This document shows positions 1 to 14,146 of a DNA stretch of 64,000 nucleotides, in pieces. The stretch's first letter is position 1; each line of letters starts with the position of its first letter. Made by a program: the position numbers and the translations under genes. Origin of the DNA: Mrakia gelida (taxonomy: Eukaryota; Basidiomycota; Tremellomycetes; Cystofilobasidiales; Mrakiaceae); NCBI GenBank assembly GCA_024345305.1, contig BRON01000003.1, positions 62,001 to 126,000 of the forward strand, given 5' to 3'. A model generated the notes under the pieces. It was not told the origin of the DNA and ran no database searches. It worked only from the letters and a program-made list of their open reading frames with translations.

Positions 1-236
1 GCGGATCTCATTCTCGGGTACAGAAGGTCCCCTTGCATACCAGGGCATCTTTTTTGCCCGGTCGTTTTTGGATCTGCAGGGAGGGAGGGAGGGAAGCAAG
101 AGCAAGAGCTCGCAGACCTCCCTTCCTTCTCTTCCTCCCTTCCTCCTTCCCTTCCTCCCACCTCCATCACCTCTTCTATATCCCTTCCAAACACCCGAAC
201 TAGAAGCTGACTCTTTTCCTCTTACGTCTTATATAG

Positions 237-308
237 AAATTCGTCGACCCCGAGCAGCAGAAGGCCGCTGAGGCAGCCAACCAGAAGAAGCCCACCGCCG
301 CCGTGTAG
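237..308 (+). CDS. 3' terminal exon of an unidentified protein
   Basis: This is the last exon of a gene that enters from the left edge. It follows a clear intron end, with branch gctgactc near 207 and acceptor tatag at 232-236. It reads KFVDPEQQKAAEAANQKKP and then TAAV before TAG at 306-308. The tail is hydrophilic and alanine/lysine rich, and gives no family. An upstream exon probably lies within bases 1-60, but its donor is ambiguous: gtacag near 18 would join in frame and gtcgtt near 61 is weaker. I cannot name the product. Confidence 0.5.
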   Translation, partial: KFVDPEQQKAAEAANQKKPTAAV

Positions 309-981
309 TCGACCAACCGGCCTATTCAAAACGACGAACGAGGGAGGGAGTGGAGTTAGGGTGGGTAGAAAAGAGGGGAGAAGAGAATGGAATGTTCATA
401 AGTTCGTATCCTCAGCTCGGCGTTTCGGAACGAGAGAAGGAGGAGAATGAGGAGGAGGTTGAGCGTCGAGCGTCGAGCGTCGAGCGAGCGGAAGGAGGAG
501 CGCGAGAGAAGAGATGGGCTCGGTCGTTCCTCCGGGTCCACAAGTCGAGTGAGCTGTTGCTGGCCTTCCGAGAGGGACTGAAACGTGGTCTAGGGAGCCA
601 AGGAGACATCGTTCGAAGAGGCGAGGCGCGAAAAGGGAGGGGGAAGGGAGAGAAAGGAGCCAGAGAGCTCGGATCGACCTCCGTCATTCCCTCGTGAAGG
701 GCTGTCAGAGCTCGCTCTGGACCACGACGTTCCTTCGGAAAACTTTCCTCAGTTTCACTGGTGAAGGAGAGTACGTGGTTGAAAGGAGCGATCGATTAGG
801 AGGGCGATAGTAAAGAGCAAAGGAGAGAGAGGGTGTGGGACGCAATGAAAGAGCGCACGCTCGTCGAACGAACAACGAGAGAGTTCGGATAGCAAAAGGA
901 GAGTAGCCAAGAGTGAGTGATCGAAGAGTCCTTGGACGAGTCAAAAAGAAGGATGAAGGGAGACGAGATTCTTCAGAGCTC
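309..981. other. Convergent intergenic stretch
   Basis: This lies between the 3' end of the left-edge gene and the 3' end of the chitin deacetylase gene on the other strand. It is purine-rich on the + strand (gagg/gaag runs). Open frames exist on both strands but lack intron signals and recognisable protein sequence, so I see only the two 3' untranslated regions here. Confidence 0.5.
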
Positions 982-2512
982 TCAGGTACAAACCCACGTC
1001 GCGTCCTTCACTCCAGGCTCTCCAACGACGGTCTGCTCGTCGCCAAAACGAAAACGAGTCAGCGTTTCGCCTCGTGCGAGAGAAATAAGACGACGAAGGG
1101 GTACTCACATAGGCCTGATCGTGCGTCAAACCAAGACACGCGTCGACGGTCGAAACGATGTACTGAGTCGTTTTGAGTTCGGCGAGAGCGTAGGGGAGGA
1201 CGGTTGCGATGGCTGAGAACGAAGACAGACACTAAGGTCAGTCTAATTTGGAGTGAGGAGAACGGAAAGGGAGGCGCACTCTGCTCGATGGGCTGATTGA
1301 AGAAAAGGAAGAAAGACGCGTTGTAGATTTATGTTAGCTTGCCTCGCTCGCTTGTTCTTGCTCTGAGAGTGAGATAGAAGCTAACGCTATGCTGAAGCAT
1401 GAGATGGGACTCGGGGTAAGTTTTGCAGCTCTGGTCGTCGAGAGAAGGGAAGGGTCAGTGATCTCGTGGAGACGGTGGAGTCGTCGACACACGCATCGAG
1501 GGGGGTTCCAGACTCACCGAATCGTAAAGCTGAGTCTGGAACGAAGCGATCGACCCATCGGCGTCCTGAGAGTCTGAGTCCCAGAGAAAGACGTGAGTGT
1601 ATCCTCTCTGCGTCGAAGGAAAGAGAAGGAAATTGAGAGCCGGAGGGAAGTCAGTTCAACGCATCTCGCTCGCTCGCCCCTCCCTCCTTCCCCTCCCCAC
1701 GTTCGCACTCACCTGAGCCAAAATATCAAACAAAAGATCCGAAGTGTTCCCGTAAGGAGGACGGAAGAACCTAGGGACGACTCCCAAGATCTTGGTGAAA
1801 GCGATTTCAACCTTTTCCAACTCGCTCGTGATGTTTTCGGCGTCCCTGCGAGCCAATCAACGAAACGGATGACGTTCAGTCGACGAAGAAGGAGACCGAG
1901 GAGAGTGAGAGGAGATCGTGCTTACAGGACAGACATATCGAGATGGGCCCATCCATGATTCCCGAGGGTGTGATTCGCTGCGTAGAGTTCTTTGATCGTG
2001 TCGGCGGAGTCGTAGATGCAGGCGTAGTTGTTGCCCTGTCGACGAAGCAGGACCAAACATAGATTTGGTCAGCGAGGTCGAGAAGGAGGTAATCGAACGG
2101 GGCGAGAGAGTGGGAGAGGGAGAAAGAACGCGACGCGGCCTTCGAAGTTCGACTCACGTTGAGGAAGAACGTAGTGAGTTGACCACCAGCTGTGAAGGCA
2201 TCCGAGACGTTCTTTTCATAGAGGTAGGGACCGTCGTCTAAAATTCAAGAAGGGAGTGGAGAAGGAGAGGAAAGGGAAAGATCAGCTCGTTGTTCGCGTG
2301 TTCGACGAAGCAAAGATGACAGAGAAAGCAAAGCTCGACTTACCAAAAGTCAACGAGAAATGACCCTCGACCGAGCAGGTGGTGACGAGGTTGATAGTGG
2401 GAACGGTTTCAGCGGTTGAAGAGTCTACACTCTGTCTGACTTGGAGATGGGTTGAGGGGAGGGACGCGACGAGAGCGAAGAGAGTTGAGAAAGCGAGGAG
2501 GTTCAGGAGCAT
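982..2512 (-). CDS. Chitin/polysaccharide deacetylase, CE4 family, secreted
   Basis: This enzyme removes acetyl groups from cell-wall chitin to give chitosan. I resolved nine exons: 2344-2512, 2158-2237, 1926-2035, 1713-1845, 1518-1607, 1386-1430, 1280-1292, 1109-1212 and 982-1035. They join in frame to 265 residues. A signal peptide (MLLNLLAFSTLFALVASLPS) leads into the NodB domain. The CE4 motifs are present in order: TFDDGP (metal and base aspartates, split by intron 1), NHTLGNHGWAH (metal histidines), RFFRPPYGN, the WDSDSQDADG block, and YPESHLMLQHS. The protein ends ATWVCT. No chitin-binding module or GPI signal is seen, so it is probably soluble in the wall space. Exon 7 has only 13 bases. 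A TATA box lies about 110 bp upstream. Confidence 0.93.
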
Positions 2513-3012
2513 GGCGTCTGGCGAGCGAGAGGACGTTGAGGCGAGAGGTGGAGGGACGTGAGCGGAGAGGGTGGTGGTTGATGGTGAAGAAGACGTAGTG
2601 GGCCAGAGAAGAGAGAGACCTTTTATAGCCCAGTGAAAGCAACTGAGGGAAGTGGCAGCTGAGTGTCGAACTCACTTCACGTCCGGCTGAGCTCGGTCGA
2701 GAACGCGTCGGCGTGGTCGGGCTCGGATCCGTTCCAGTGAGGGTTGAGCACCGTTCAGTCAGGTCGAGAGTACGAATGTCGTTTTCCGTCTGGGTGGAGG
2801 GAGAAACCAGGAAGGATCAGGTCAGCCAACTGAAGCGGAACGCATCGAGAACTCGAGACCGAACCGTTTCCCTTTGCCGTCGGGCTTCAAATGGGTCTCG
2901 CGGACTCACGACTAAGATTAGATACCTGTGGTCCGTCGTGTGAAGTCCAGCCGAGAATACAGAGAAACGATCGAAGGACGAGAGAGGGAGAGAGTGACGT
3001 TAGATGATCCGC
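2513..3012. other. Promoter region of the deacetylase and 3' flank of the MYND gene
   Basis: No gene is supported here. The side next to 2512 carries the TATA element of the deacetylase. The rest is the tail of the neighbouring minus-strand transcript. Small open frames on the + strand have no splice logic and no recognisable protein. Confidence 0.5.
2621..2628 (-). promoter_or_regulatory. TATA box for the chitin deacetylase gene
   Basis: The minus strand reads ctataaaa, followed by gg, 109 bp before the ATG at 2512. This is a usual distance for a basidiomycete core promoter. Most genes in this window lack such a clean TATA element, so the deacetylase is probably regulated rather than constitutive; that last point is inference. 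Confidence 0.65.
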
Positions 3013-3206
3013 TCAAATCACGCTGAACTTTCTCACGGCGCGAGAAGCGAGAGGACGAGTAAAGGAGGGAAGAGTCATGTGATGGTCGTTAAGTGTCGTG
3101 AGCTGAGGATTCCAGATCTGACGAGGAACAAAGATGAAGTCAGTCGATGGCGAGAAGACGAGGTCGACACGCGACTGAGGATCGACTCACCTCGCAGAAG
3201 ACGAGT
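3013..3206 (-). other. Coding-like continuation of the MYND gene in another frame
   Basis: Past the stop at 3207 the minus strand has ELVFCE, then a standard intron (donor gtgagtcg, branch ctgac, acceptor cgtcag), then IWNPQLTTLNDHHM and 27 more open codons to TGA at 3013-3015. Dropping one base at the TGG-T-GAA junction near 3209 would join the MYND frame to this one as KPTWELVFCEIWNPQ. Either the reference has an extra base or this copy carries a real frameshift. Confidence 0.45.
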
Positions 3207-4591
3207 TCACCAGGTAGGCTTGCGGCACTCGAGCTTGTGTGCTTTCCAGTGTTGCTTCTGGTGGACTAGAGGGAGTAGTGAAGAGGCGAGGAACGAATGA
3301 GAGGTCAGCATCGAGAGAATTCGAAATCGTGAGGAGCGTCCGGGACGCGACGAACGAGGTGAGCAGTAGGTGACCGCGTGGCACTGGGGAACCAGAACGA
3401 AGATGTGAATCAGTAGATGTACGTGTGAGCCGGGTACACGCGCGTAGCCAGAAAGAAGAGGCTTACCCTCGAGCACGCCTGCAGCGCCTTCCTGGAGCAA
3501 GCCCTCGAGCCCTTGAGCGACTCAACCCTCGTCACCTCACAGTCCCACCAGCAGACAGGGACGTAGCCCTGCCTGTCTCTCATCCCTTCAATCGTAATCT
3601 CCCCAGTGAGGAAGGGGAGGATCCCTTTCGAGTGGCTCAGAGCTCGCTCGAGTCCCCATTTGAGCGTGACGACGGTCTGGTTCTGAGCCGTCGCGAGGAA
3701 CTGCTTGTGCTGCGTTAGGATCCTTGGGACGATGGAAATGATCCATGTGAGCTGAGAGGCTAGCAATTCGGAAGCGGATTGGGAGGGAGCGTCGAAGGAA
3801 GCGAGGGTGACGGAGGGTGGGGAGAGATGGAGGAGGAAGAAGAGGGTTGAGGTGATGCCGAAGATCTGCTGAGAGAGCCATTCCGTTTTGCCGTAAGACT
3901 CCGGATCCTTCTGAGATCCAGACACAGGGAAAGAGAGGGGAAGGAAGGGAGCAGCGTCAGGGCTGGCGATCTTTGAAGGAGGATAAAGGACGCGTCGAAC
4001 TGACAGCGAGGAAAGGAAGGTCGTCCGCCCTCGGGCACATCGCGCTGAACTTCCGAATGAGGGTAGGAAGGATCAGTTGACCTTCGGGATGCTCCCTGAT
4101 GTACCTAGAGTACTGAGGCGTAACGGTGATCTTGTCGATGAGAGCGCTGTTCATGTTGGCGGGTTTGGAATCGAGCAGAGTATAGTAGGAGTTCATGAGG
4201 GTGTTGGCGTACGTCTGAGTGAGCTTGGCCTGCGAAAGAACACCTTAGAGACATCAGCACTAGACTCGCTGGTCGAAGAGAAGAGAAGAGGGAGCGAGAG
4301 AGAAGACGAACCCAGAACTGAACGACCGACGCAGGGTCCTCCTTCTGAGCCTTCTCCAGGACCAGCCTTAGCTACAAGAGACGAGAGGAGTGCACGAATC
4401 AGTACAGCTGAAGGTGATGATCTATGTCTTGGAGGTCTCTTGGAGCTCACCATCCCTTGGGCCTTGCTGCTCGAGGTCGCCAACTCGTAGTGCTCGAGGT
4501 CGAAACCGTTGACGAGCTGCTCGTCGCTGAGTCCGTAGAAGCGAGCCAGCTCGTCGGATTCGAGACTGAATTCGAGTTCGACATCGTCCAT
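3207..4591 (-). CDS. MYND-type zinc-finger protein of unknown function
   Basis: The start is ATG at 4591 (MDDVELEFSLESDELARFYG). I see about six exons: 4451-4591, about 4314-4372, about 4020-4226, about 3472-3910, one near 3365-3385 and a last one near 3207-3260. The first 250 residues are helical and resemble no named domain. The C-terminus is a MYND finger, a protein-binding zinc module. Its second half reads ACSRCHAVTYCS, then PLHQKQHWKAHKLEC, matching C-x2-C-x4-YCS-x2-[C]-Q-x3-W-x2-HK-x2-C, except that a histidine stands where the sixth metal cysteine is usual. The first cysteine pair is probably in CWWDC. The frame stops at TGA 3207-3209, but intron signals and a coding-like frame continue past it to 3013 (separate entry). 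It shares a 134-bp promoter with the chitinase. Confidence 0.7.
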
Positions 4592-4725
4592 GCTGGCGTT
4601 GTAGTATTAGAAAGGGAAGAAGAGGTGTTTGGAGCTGAAAAGATGGATGGAAGATCGTGGTTTTGGGTCAACAAAAGGAAGGGAGGGTCGAGCTCAACTC
4701 GTTCTCGCAACTCTCACCTCGTTGG
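4592..4725. promoter_or_regulatory. Short divergent promoter, MYND gene and chitinase
   Basis: Only 134 bp separate the two start codons, which face away from each other, so both core promoters must overlap here or extend into 5' coding sequence. I see no TATA box. Confidence 0.55.
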
Positions 4726-7442
<2,717 letters not shown>

Positions 7443-7625
7443 ATCTGGACGGAGGTCGAGGTTGATCTGAGATGAGTGATGTCTTCTCCTTTTGCGAGGG
7501 AGAAAGAGAGGGACGGACGGACGAGCGGAGAGAAGGTCGTTCGTTTCGTTTCAAGGGGTCGAAGACGAGGAAGGTTCCAGCAGCTCCGCCTTTGACATCC
7601 CACCTCGAACCACCATCATCTCGAG

Positions 7626-8685
7626 ATGTCCCTTGGTCCTCACTACATTCTACTCGGCTTGACAAGCTCGTCAGTCACTCAGGTCGAGAGTGAGTATCGT
7701 CGTCTCTTCGCCCCCTCTCTGTTTCGATCGACGCTGACTCGTTCCCTCGCTCTCCTCCTTTCAGTCAAAGCTGCTTATCGCAGGAAGGCCAAAGAGGTTC
7801 GTAAATCTTCCTTCTTCTTTCGAACTCGCGCTCGAGCTGCATCTTGACCTTCTCCCTCGTCTGCAGACTCATCCAGACAAGAACGGAGGAACTTTCGCGA
7901 GCGGAGAGGCGTTCAAGGCTGTAAGCGAGCCCCTTCCACCTCTTCGAGGTTATCCGGCTGATTGTTGGTTACTACAGGTATTGGAAGCCTACGAGGTACT
8001 CTCAGACATAAGCAGGAAGGCGTCGGTGAGCACAAAAAGGGCGTTATACGCGTCGAAGAAGCTGGTGGGAAGACGAACGTAAACTGAAGCTCACCTTGCC
8101 AACCTTCCCTTCCTTTCCTCCTTCCCTCAGTACGACGCCCGATTCTGGAGACCTCCTACTCCTGAGCCGGAGCCTACGAGGACGCCTTCACCTCCCCGTC
8201 CTTCCTCCTTCGAGTCTCAACAGAAAGCGGACGACGCCTTCAACGACGCGTTCAACAACATGAACATGGGTTCGGACACGCGGAGGCCTTCTCCGGTAGA
8301 TGCCTCGTTCAACTGGAAGACTCGATGCAAACCCGATACGGGTGGGACGACTCTCTACTTGGGAGGACTGACCCTGGCGACGAGCGGGGAGATGATCAAA
8401 ACTGCTCTCGGTGGTTCAGCTGAACAGATCGAATCGGTCCGTCCTTCCTCAGCCAACCTTCTTATCTATCTATCCCATCACCTTTGACTTATGGTAACCA
8501 CCGCTGGATCGCTGACGCCGTTTCGTTCCCATCAGATCGTCCTTCGTCTTGGTCTCGGGACTCGCTTCCACGGAACCGCCCACGCTTTCATCAAGTTCAA
8601 GACTCGAAAAGCTGCTCTCAACGTGAAGGAGCTATTTGACGGAGTCAAGATTGATGGGTCATACACCCGAATTGGGCTGGGCTAG
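7626..8685 (+). CDS. J-domain plus RRM protein, DNAJC17-like
   Basis: The start is ATG 7626 (MSLGPHYILLGL). The N-terminus is a J domain with helix II KAAYRRKAKE and the HPD motif in THPDKNGG, which stimulates Hsp70. EAYEVLSDISRKASYDARF closes it. A Pro/Arg-rich linker follows, and the C-terminus is a single RRM beginning TTLYLGGL and containing AHAFIKFKTRKAAL. This order is that of the DNAJC17 / S. pombe Cwf23-type family, which acts with the spliceosome, so a role in mRNA splicing is inferred. Six or so exons join in frame; the first intron splits an Ile codon (VE-IKAAY). It sits 184 bp after the chitinase stop on the same strand. Confidence 0.85.
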
Positions 8686-9254
8686 GATGGAGTGGTGAGC
8701 TCGAACTTGATGGGGAGGTGGACTTGGTTCCGACGCGTTGTTGGACGCGTCCCTCTTCTCTTCTCTTCTCTTTCCTTTTCCGTTGTTCCCGCTTGTTATC
8801 GATACCATCGTCATACTACCTTCCTTGCGAATCCTAGAAAAGACGGCGAGCAAAGCTCAGGTCCTTGAAAGTCTCGCGAGTCGTCGCGTCGTCGAAGCTG
8901 AAAGCGAGGTCTGTCTCCTGCTCGATTCCCTGCCCCCTCCTCTTTCGTCTTCGTCCAGTACACCTTGGTTTTCATCCTGTCCGCTTAGTGCGGTCGATCC
9001 GATGTGGATCGATCCGAGCTGAACGATCTGAAGATGAACGTCGAGCTCGACGCGTCGTTCCCTTCATTCTGTCCTCCTTGCTCGCCCTTTCAGACCGGTG
9101 TCTCGGATAGAAGAATGATCGTGCGATAGGTGTATGAAGAACGACGAGTGAGAGGTACGTAGAAGACGGGATCGAACGAAGGAAGAAGATCGAAGCTAGG
9201 GCGAAGCGAATGGAAAAGGAAGAGCGAAAGCGAACGAGAACGAGAACGGTCGAC
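8686..9254. other. Convergent intergenic stretch
   Basis: This holds the two 3' flanks of the J-domain gene and the C2H2 gene, which run towards each other. No spliced or conserved reading frame is visible. Confidence 0.5.
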
Positions 9255-12200
9255 CTAGTTGAACCTCCATTTCTTGGAAGCGTTGACCCCTCGGTGGTGA
9301 GTCCTTTGATGACTTGTCTGCGCTGATTTGGTGTAGCTGAGGGAAGAAAAGAGAGCAAGATCAGCATCTCGAACTTCGACGAGGAAGCGAGAGCGAGGTT
9401 CGAATAACTCACCCTTCTTCACAGATCGTACAGAACGCGAGGGCGGATCGACGATGGTGCTTGACGTGCTTCTTGATCTTAGAGACGGGGAGCACTCGAG
9501 GGCAGCTCCAGCACTGCTTGAAGCGATTGGAGTGAGACGAGAGCTGGTGGGATCGAAGAGCGTCGGCGTCGTCGAATCTGTTCCGGCGCAAGGGGCGGGG
9601 GAGGGAAGGATTTCAGCGAAGGTCTTCTCATACCAACGTAGGAGAAGGTTGGCATTACCTCCTGCGGCAGAGAGTGCACTGGAAGGCAGGTTTTTGGGTC
9701 CCTGCAACGAGACAAGTCGGTCAGGTCGACGTTTCCCGACCGTCTCGACAGACAGATCGAAGGAGGCTTGCCTTGGGCTCCAGCGTCAACATGGTCGTGA
9801 TCTGGAAGAAAGGGAGGCGAAACAAAACTGATGAGCTCGATACAAAAGGAAGAAAGGCAAGAAGAAGCGGACGCAAGACTCACCTTCCCAGTCGTCCTTC
9901 TCCATCTCTTCGTCCTCCTCCGCTTGCTTCTCGTGTTCGTCGTTCGCCAAACCACCGTCCGAGTCGGAGCCTAGCGAAGGAGAAAGGTCGTGAGTTAGTG
10001 ACCGCGACAGGTGGCAGCGAGAGAGGATGAACTGACCAGCGTCGACAACCTCAGGAGAGGGATCTCGAGCCGACGGAAGATCGACAGCAGGCAGCTTCGA
10101 CGACGACGAGGCACTCGTTGGCTTCCAGATCGCTGGTTCAGACGACCTGACGAAGGCTCCAGAGGGTCGAGAGACGGCTGAAAGCGACGAAGGTGGTCAG
10201 AACGAGAACCATGGGAGGGAAGAGGAGGGAGGACTCACGAACGACAAGATCGTTGAACAGATCAGCGATGCCTGACGAAGGACGAAGCGAAGTGAGAGTC
10301 AGCTTGGTCTAAGGTCTGGGATATGGACCAGTAAATATACGCACCTCGAGTGTCTGAGTCTGTGTCGCGTTCAGAGGAAGAGTCGTCGTCCGAGACCTCC
10401 TTCATCGACGCGTCGAGAGGAGTCGCATCTGAAGGAACGAAACGAGAACGAGGTCAGCGCTCCGACTACTCTAAGACGGGACGAGACGAAGAGGCGGAGT
10501 TACTCTTGATCTTGGGAGCTTGTTCGAGAGACATCTTGTTGAGCTTCTTGGTGACTGACGAAGGCGAAGGAGAGATCAGCGAACGCAAACGAATCGCGTC
10601 GAGAGTGAATCGAACGCTCACCTTCCTCGGGCTTGGGTTGCTCGTTCTTACTCTCGACGTCCGACGAGACGAGATCGATGACTGGAAGGGAAGGAGGAAA
10701 GGAAGGAGGTCAGCTTGAAGAAAGACGAGGAACGAAAGGACGGACGCGACTCACTCTCTCGTTGTTTCCCTTTCTCTTGATCCTCCTTGGACGTCTCAGC
10801 AGTAGAATCTCGAGGGATCCTGGGAATCGTAGCGGGGACGAAATCGTCGTCTAAATGCCGAAATGAGCGAAAGTGAGAGAAGGTCAGCGGACGATACGAA
10901 GAGCAGAAGAGCGAAAGGTGACACAGGGACGAACCTTCGACGATCTCCGAGCTGGATCTCGACGCGACGACTGCAAAGAGAACGAAGGTCAGACACGTCA
11001 AGTCACGACCACAAATCGAGAAAGGGACGAGGAAGAATGCTCACCCGTCCTCTTGACCTTCTTGGGAGGAGGAACCAAACGTTGAAACGAGGCGAAGGTC
11101 AACGAGACGAAGTCAATTCGAACGCGACGAGATGGAACGAGAAACGAACCATGATCCGAGTCAGAGTCAGAAGCAGAGGAGGAGTCCGAGGAGTCTTCGT
11201 CCGACGAAGAAGAGGCAGCATCAATGGTCTTGGTTTGGTTCCAGTAGCTGAACGGGATACGGAAGAGGCGAAGGTCAGCGACTCGCTTCCTCTCCCTCTC
11301 TCGAGAAACGAACCAAACGCTCGACTCACAGGTGTACGAGATGACTCCGCCCGATTTCAACCATCGCTCCACGTGAGTTCCGAACACCTTGGCCTCAACT
11401 CTGAAGGCTTCCAGTCGAGGTTTCCTGTTCGAGAGGTTCGTCCACAGCTGCATCCTCGGTTGGCCGACGGGGAAGTCGTCTGAGTTGATCGTCTCGAGCG
11501 CGTCGTCGGCAGACTTCTGTAGGATGTAGGTGACGAGGACGACCTTGGTACCGATTGACTGGGAAGTGACGAGAACGTCGAGTACCTCGCTAAGAGAAAG
11601 GGAAGAGAGAGGAGAGGGAAGGAAAACACGAGGTGAGCTTCTGTCGACGACGCTCGCTCAGGTCGCTTGAGACGAGGGGACGAGACTCACAGGTGACCGA
11701 ACTGAGAGAAGGCATCCCATGCTTCCCTCTCGACGAATCGAACAGCGTTGGATCCCGTGACTCGAATCGTTCGACCGATAAAGACTGAGGGTCGGTCGGC
11801 GAGCGTCTTGGTGAACGACAAACCTCCTCCGACGACGAAACGATCTTTGGACGACGATGATTTTCCGAGAGCTGACGAGGCGGGTTTGGGTGCTGAGGAC
11901 GAGGTGGGCTTGAGTTTGGAAGGTCTGGAGGAGGTGGGCTGGGAGGGTCGAGGTTTAGAGGAGGGAGGAAGGGAAGCACTGGTTCTGGAGGACGATGTTG
12001 CTGCTGAGGAGGGATGAGGTCGTTTCGACGACGAAGCGACCGAGGAGGATGCTGCTGAGGCTGACGCTGCTGCTTGTTGTCGTTGGAGAGCAGCCTTGAG
12101 TTCGAACTTCTTGAAGGTCGATATGGGAAGGTTGGAGGAGGAACGAGGAGGAGACTGAGCTGGAGGAGGAGAGGACGAGGACGAGGGAGATCGGTTGAAG

Positions 12201-12806
12201 AGCTCTCTCTCTTCCTTTTTCGAGAGTCCCAAGGGGTGAGGTGTAGGCGTAGGAGATCGATTTCGAGCTTGAAATGAAGACGAAGAAGAATTTTCTTTCG
12301 TTAGCGAGCGAAGAAGGAGCGAAGGGTGGGAGGAGGAGGGAGAAGAGGAGAGGAAGACTCACGAGAGATCATTCGCTCCGACGACGGCTCTACCATCTTG
12401 ACATCCGTATCCTGAGGGAACCTGAGATGCTTTCCTACTGGAGAGAAAGATAAAGAAGAGAGGGGTGTGAGAAGACGGAGAGAACGAGCTGGGCGAGCCA
12501 GGATGGAAGGGAGATGGAGCAGATGTGGAAGGGGGAGCAGGAACGGGTTCGACTCACCTTTCCTCCTGTCCTCAACCTCATCGTCCTCGTTCTCCATCTT
12601 GACATCCGAGTCGGCGACAGTCAAGTCTCCGCTCTCATCGTAAGTCTCGTTTGAAGTTCTGTGAGAGACGAAGGAAGGAAGGAGAAGCGAGGAAGGTCAG
12701 CTCTCTCTCTCCCTTCCCTCATGTCGATTCGTCCGTTTCTCCTCTCGTCACCCCGTCCAAAACAGCTGAAACGAGCTCACCTTCGATTTGTGTTCAAAAG
12801 GCTCAT
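9255..12806 (-). CDS. Large Ser-rich acidic protein with C-terminal C2H2 zinc fingers
   Basis: I chose ATG 12806 (MSLLNTNRRTSNETYDESGD) because it opens the frame that splices without a break into the next exons. The N-terminal 70 residues are acidic. A Ser/Ala/Pro-rich part of about 150 residues follows, then a folded-looking block with FVVGGGLSFTKTLADRPSVF and VFIGRTIRVTGSNAV that I do not recognise. Short exons in the middle are Ser/Asp/Glu-rich (SSSSDEDSSDSSSASD). The C-terminus holds three C2H2-type units: FQCTLCRR..RSHQLSSH, KQCWSCPRV..KHVKHH and FCTICEEG..SHQRTHH. It ends SKKWRFN and TAG 9255-9257. About fifteen exons are used. A nuclear, nucleic-acid-binding role is inferred from the fingers; the specific function is unknown. 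Confidence 0.7.
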
Positions 12807-14146
12807 CACGAGACGCCTTTGGTGAGTCTTGGGCAGGGGTCGTTGGTCGTTTGATGTAGATGGAGGAAGGAAGGAGGCAAGATGGGGTTTCCGCTGTTGA
12901 GCGAGCGACCCCTGTTCCTCGCGAAGGACTGACCCCGTTTTTCTTGCTCTTTTCCGAGAATATCAAAGTCTCGAGGAAACAAAGAAAGACCCCGAGGTGA
13001 TGGGAGAGGAGCTGTCGTGCGAAAAAGGACTGGTAAGGCGGTCGAGCTCGTCGAAGTACGGGGTGAAAGCGACGCGTCTTCCTCGACAGCTGAGGAGATC
13101 TCTTGGTGCTGGAGCGTCTTACATGGGATGAAATGGTAGGGACCTATCCCCTTACGTCAGACCTCTGTAGAAAACATCCAGTAAAAGAGGGTCAGAGAGG
13201 TCTCAAGACGTCGAGGGAACGGAGGAGAGGACGAGCTCACCTTCGCCTGACTCATTTGAAGGACCTGATCAATATGAGACGTCAGTGAAGGCTCAGAAAG
13301 TTCCGTGCAAGTCTGGGTCCGAAACGAGACGTCCTGGAGGAGCAGTGGAAGAGAGGAGGACGACCCGACGACGGCAGGTCGAGGGAAGGAGGACCTCGAC
13401 GACGGCAGTTTCAAACAAGCGAGGAGGTCAAACTATGAGCGTTCTAGCTCAGAAGTCAGCAGAGGGAGTACTCCTTCCAAATGGTGGACGCTTCTGGTTC
13501 CTGGGGAGGGAGGATAGAAGAGGAGGAGAGCATCGGTCAACTTCAGCCCACGGATCAAGGAGGCGAGATCGAGAAACGAGCTCACGTATTCCGTCGCCCT
13601 TAACTCGACTTGGGGGAGTTTCAGCTGAGTGTACAGGGCCGCCTCTCGAATAAAGAATGGAGAGCTGGTCAGTGGAACAAATGTCGATTTGCGATGGCGA
13701 TGGTGGTTGGGAGCGAACGAGCGAAGGGAAGAGCTCGCGTTTCGCCAGATCGCTCCGATTTCAGCCGACCAGATTTTCTCGTGGTCGGCTCTGAGCAGTA
13801 GATATACTCAGAGCTCGCAGATTCCCCCCCTCTCTGCTTTTTTTTTTCTTTCAACCAGAAGAACGTCAACAGCCAAAGCTCGGAAGGTTGACCTCTCTTC
13901 AGCCGCGAGTCGTCATCTCCGTCCTCGTCCCTCCCTGTCATTTTTTCCTGCCTCATTTTTGCTCATACCAAAGAGTCATACGTCGACTAGGCTCTGCCAC
14001 CTCGATCTATAGAAGCTCTATATTTGAGCCCGTGCCTCTCCTTTGCGGAAGTCGGGTCAGCTCCACCTTCGAAAAAAAAGCTCAAACCACCACCTTCTCT
14101 TCCTTCCCCTCCCCTCCCCTTCCCTTCCTCCTCTCCCTCCTTCAAA
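12807..14146. other. Long divergent intergenic region with intron-like signals on the minus strand
   Basis: This separates the C2H2 gene (-) from the RRM gene (+). Next to 14146 is a pyrimidine-rich leader for the + gene. Between about 13190 and 13680 the minus strand shows pieces that look spliced, but I found no ATG or continuous frame. One segment reads LYTQLKLPQVELRATEY before a gtgagc donor. A second intron near 13163-13240 has donor gtgagctcg, branch ctctgacc and acceptor ctacag. It may be an unrecognised small gene, a 5' untranslated part of the C2H2 transcript, or chance. Confidence 0.3.

Noticed and set aside
2713..3300. Plus-strand frames between the deacetylase and MYND genes
   Set aside because: No intron logic or motif; they run antisense to the MYND gene tail and the deacetylase promoter.
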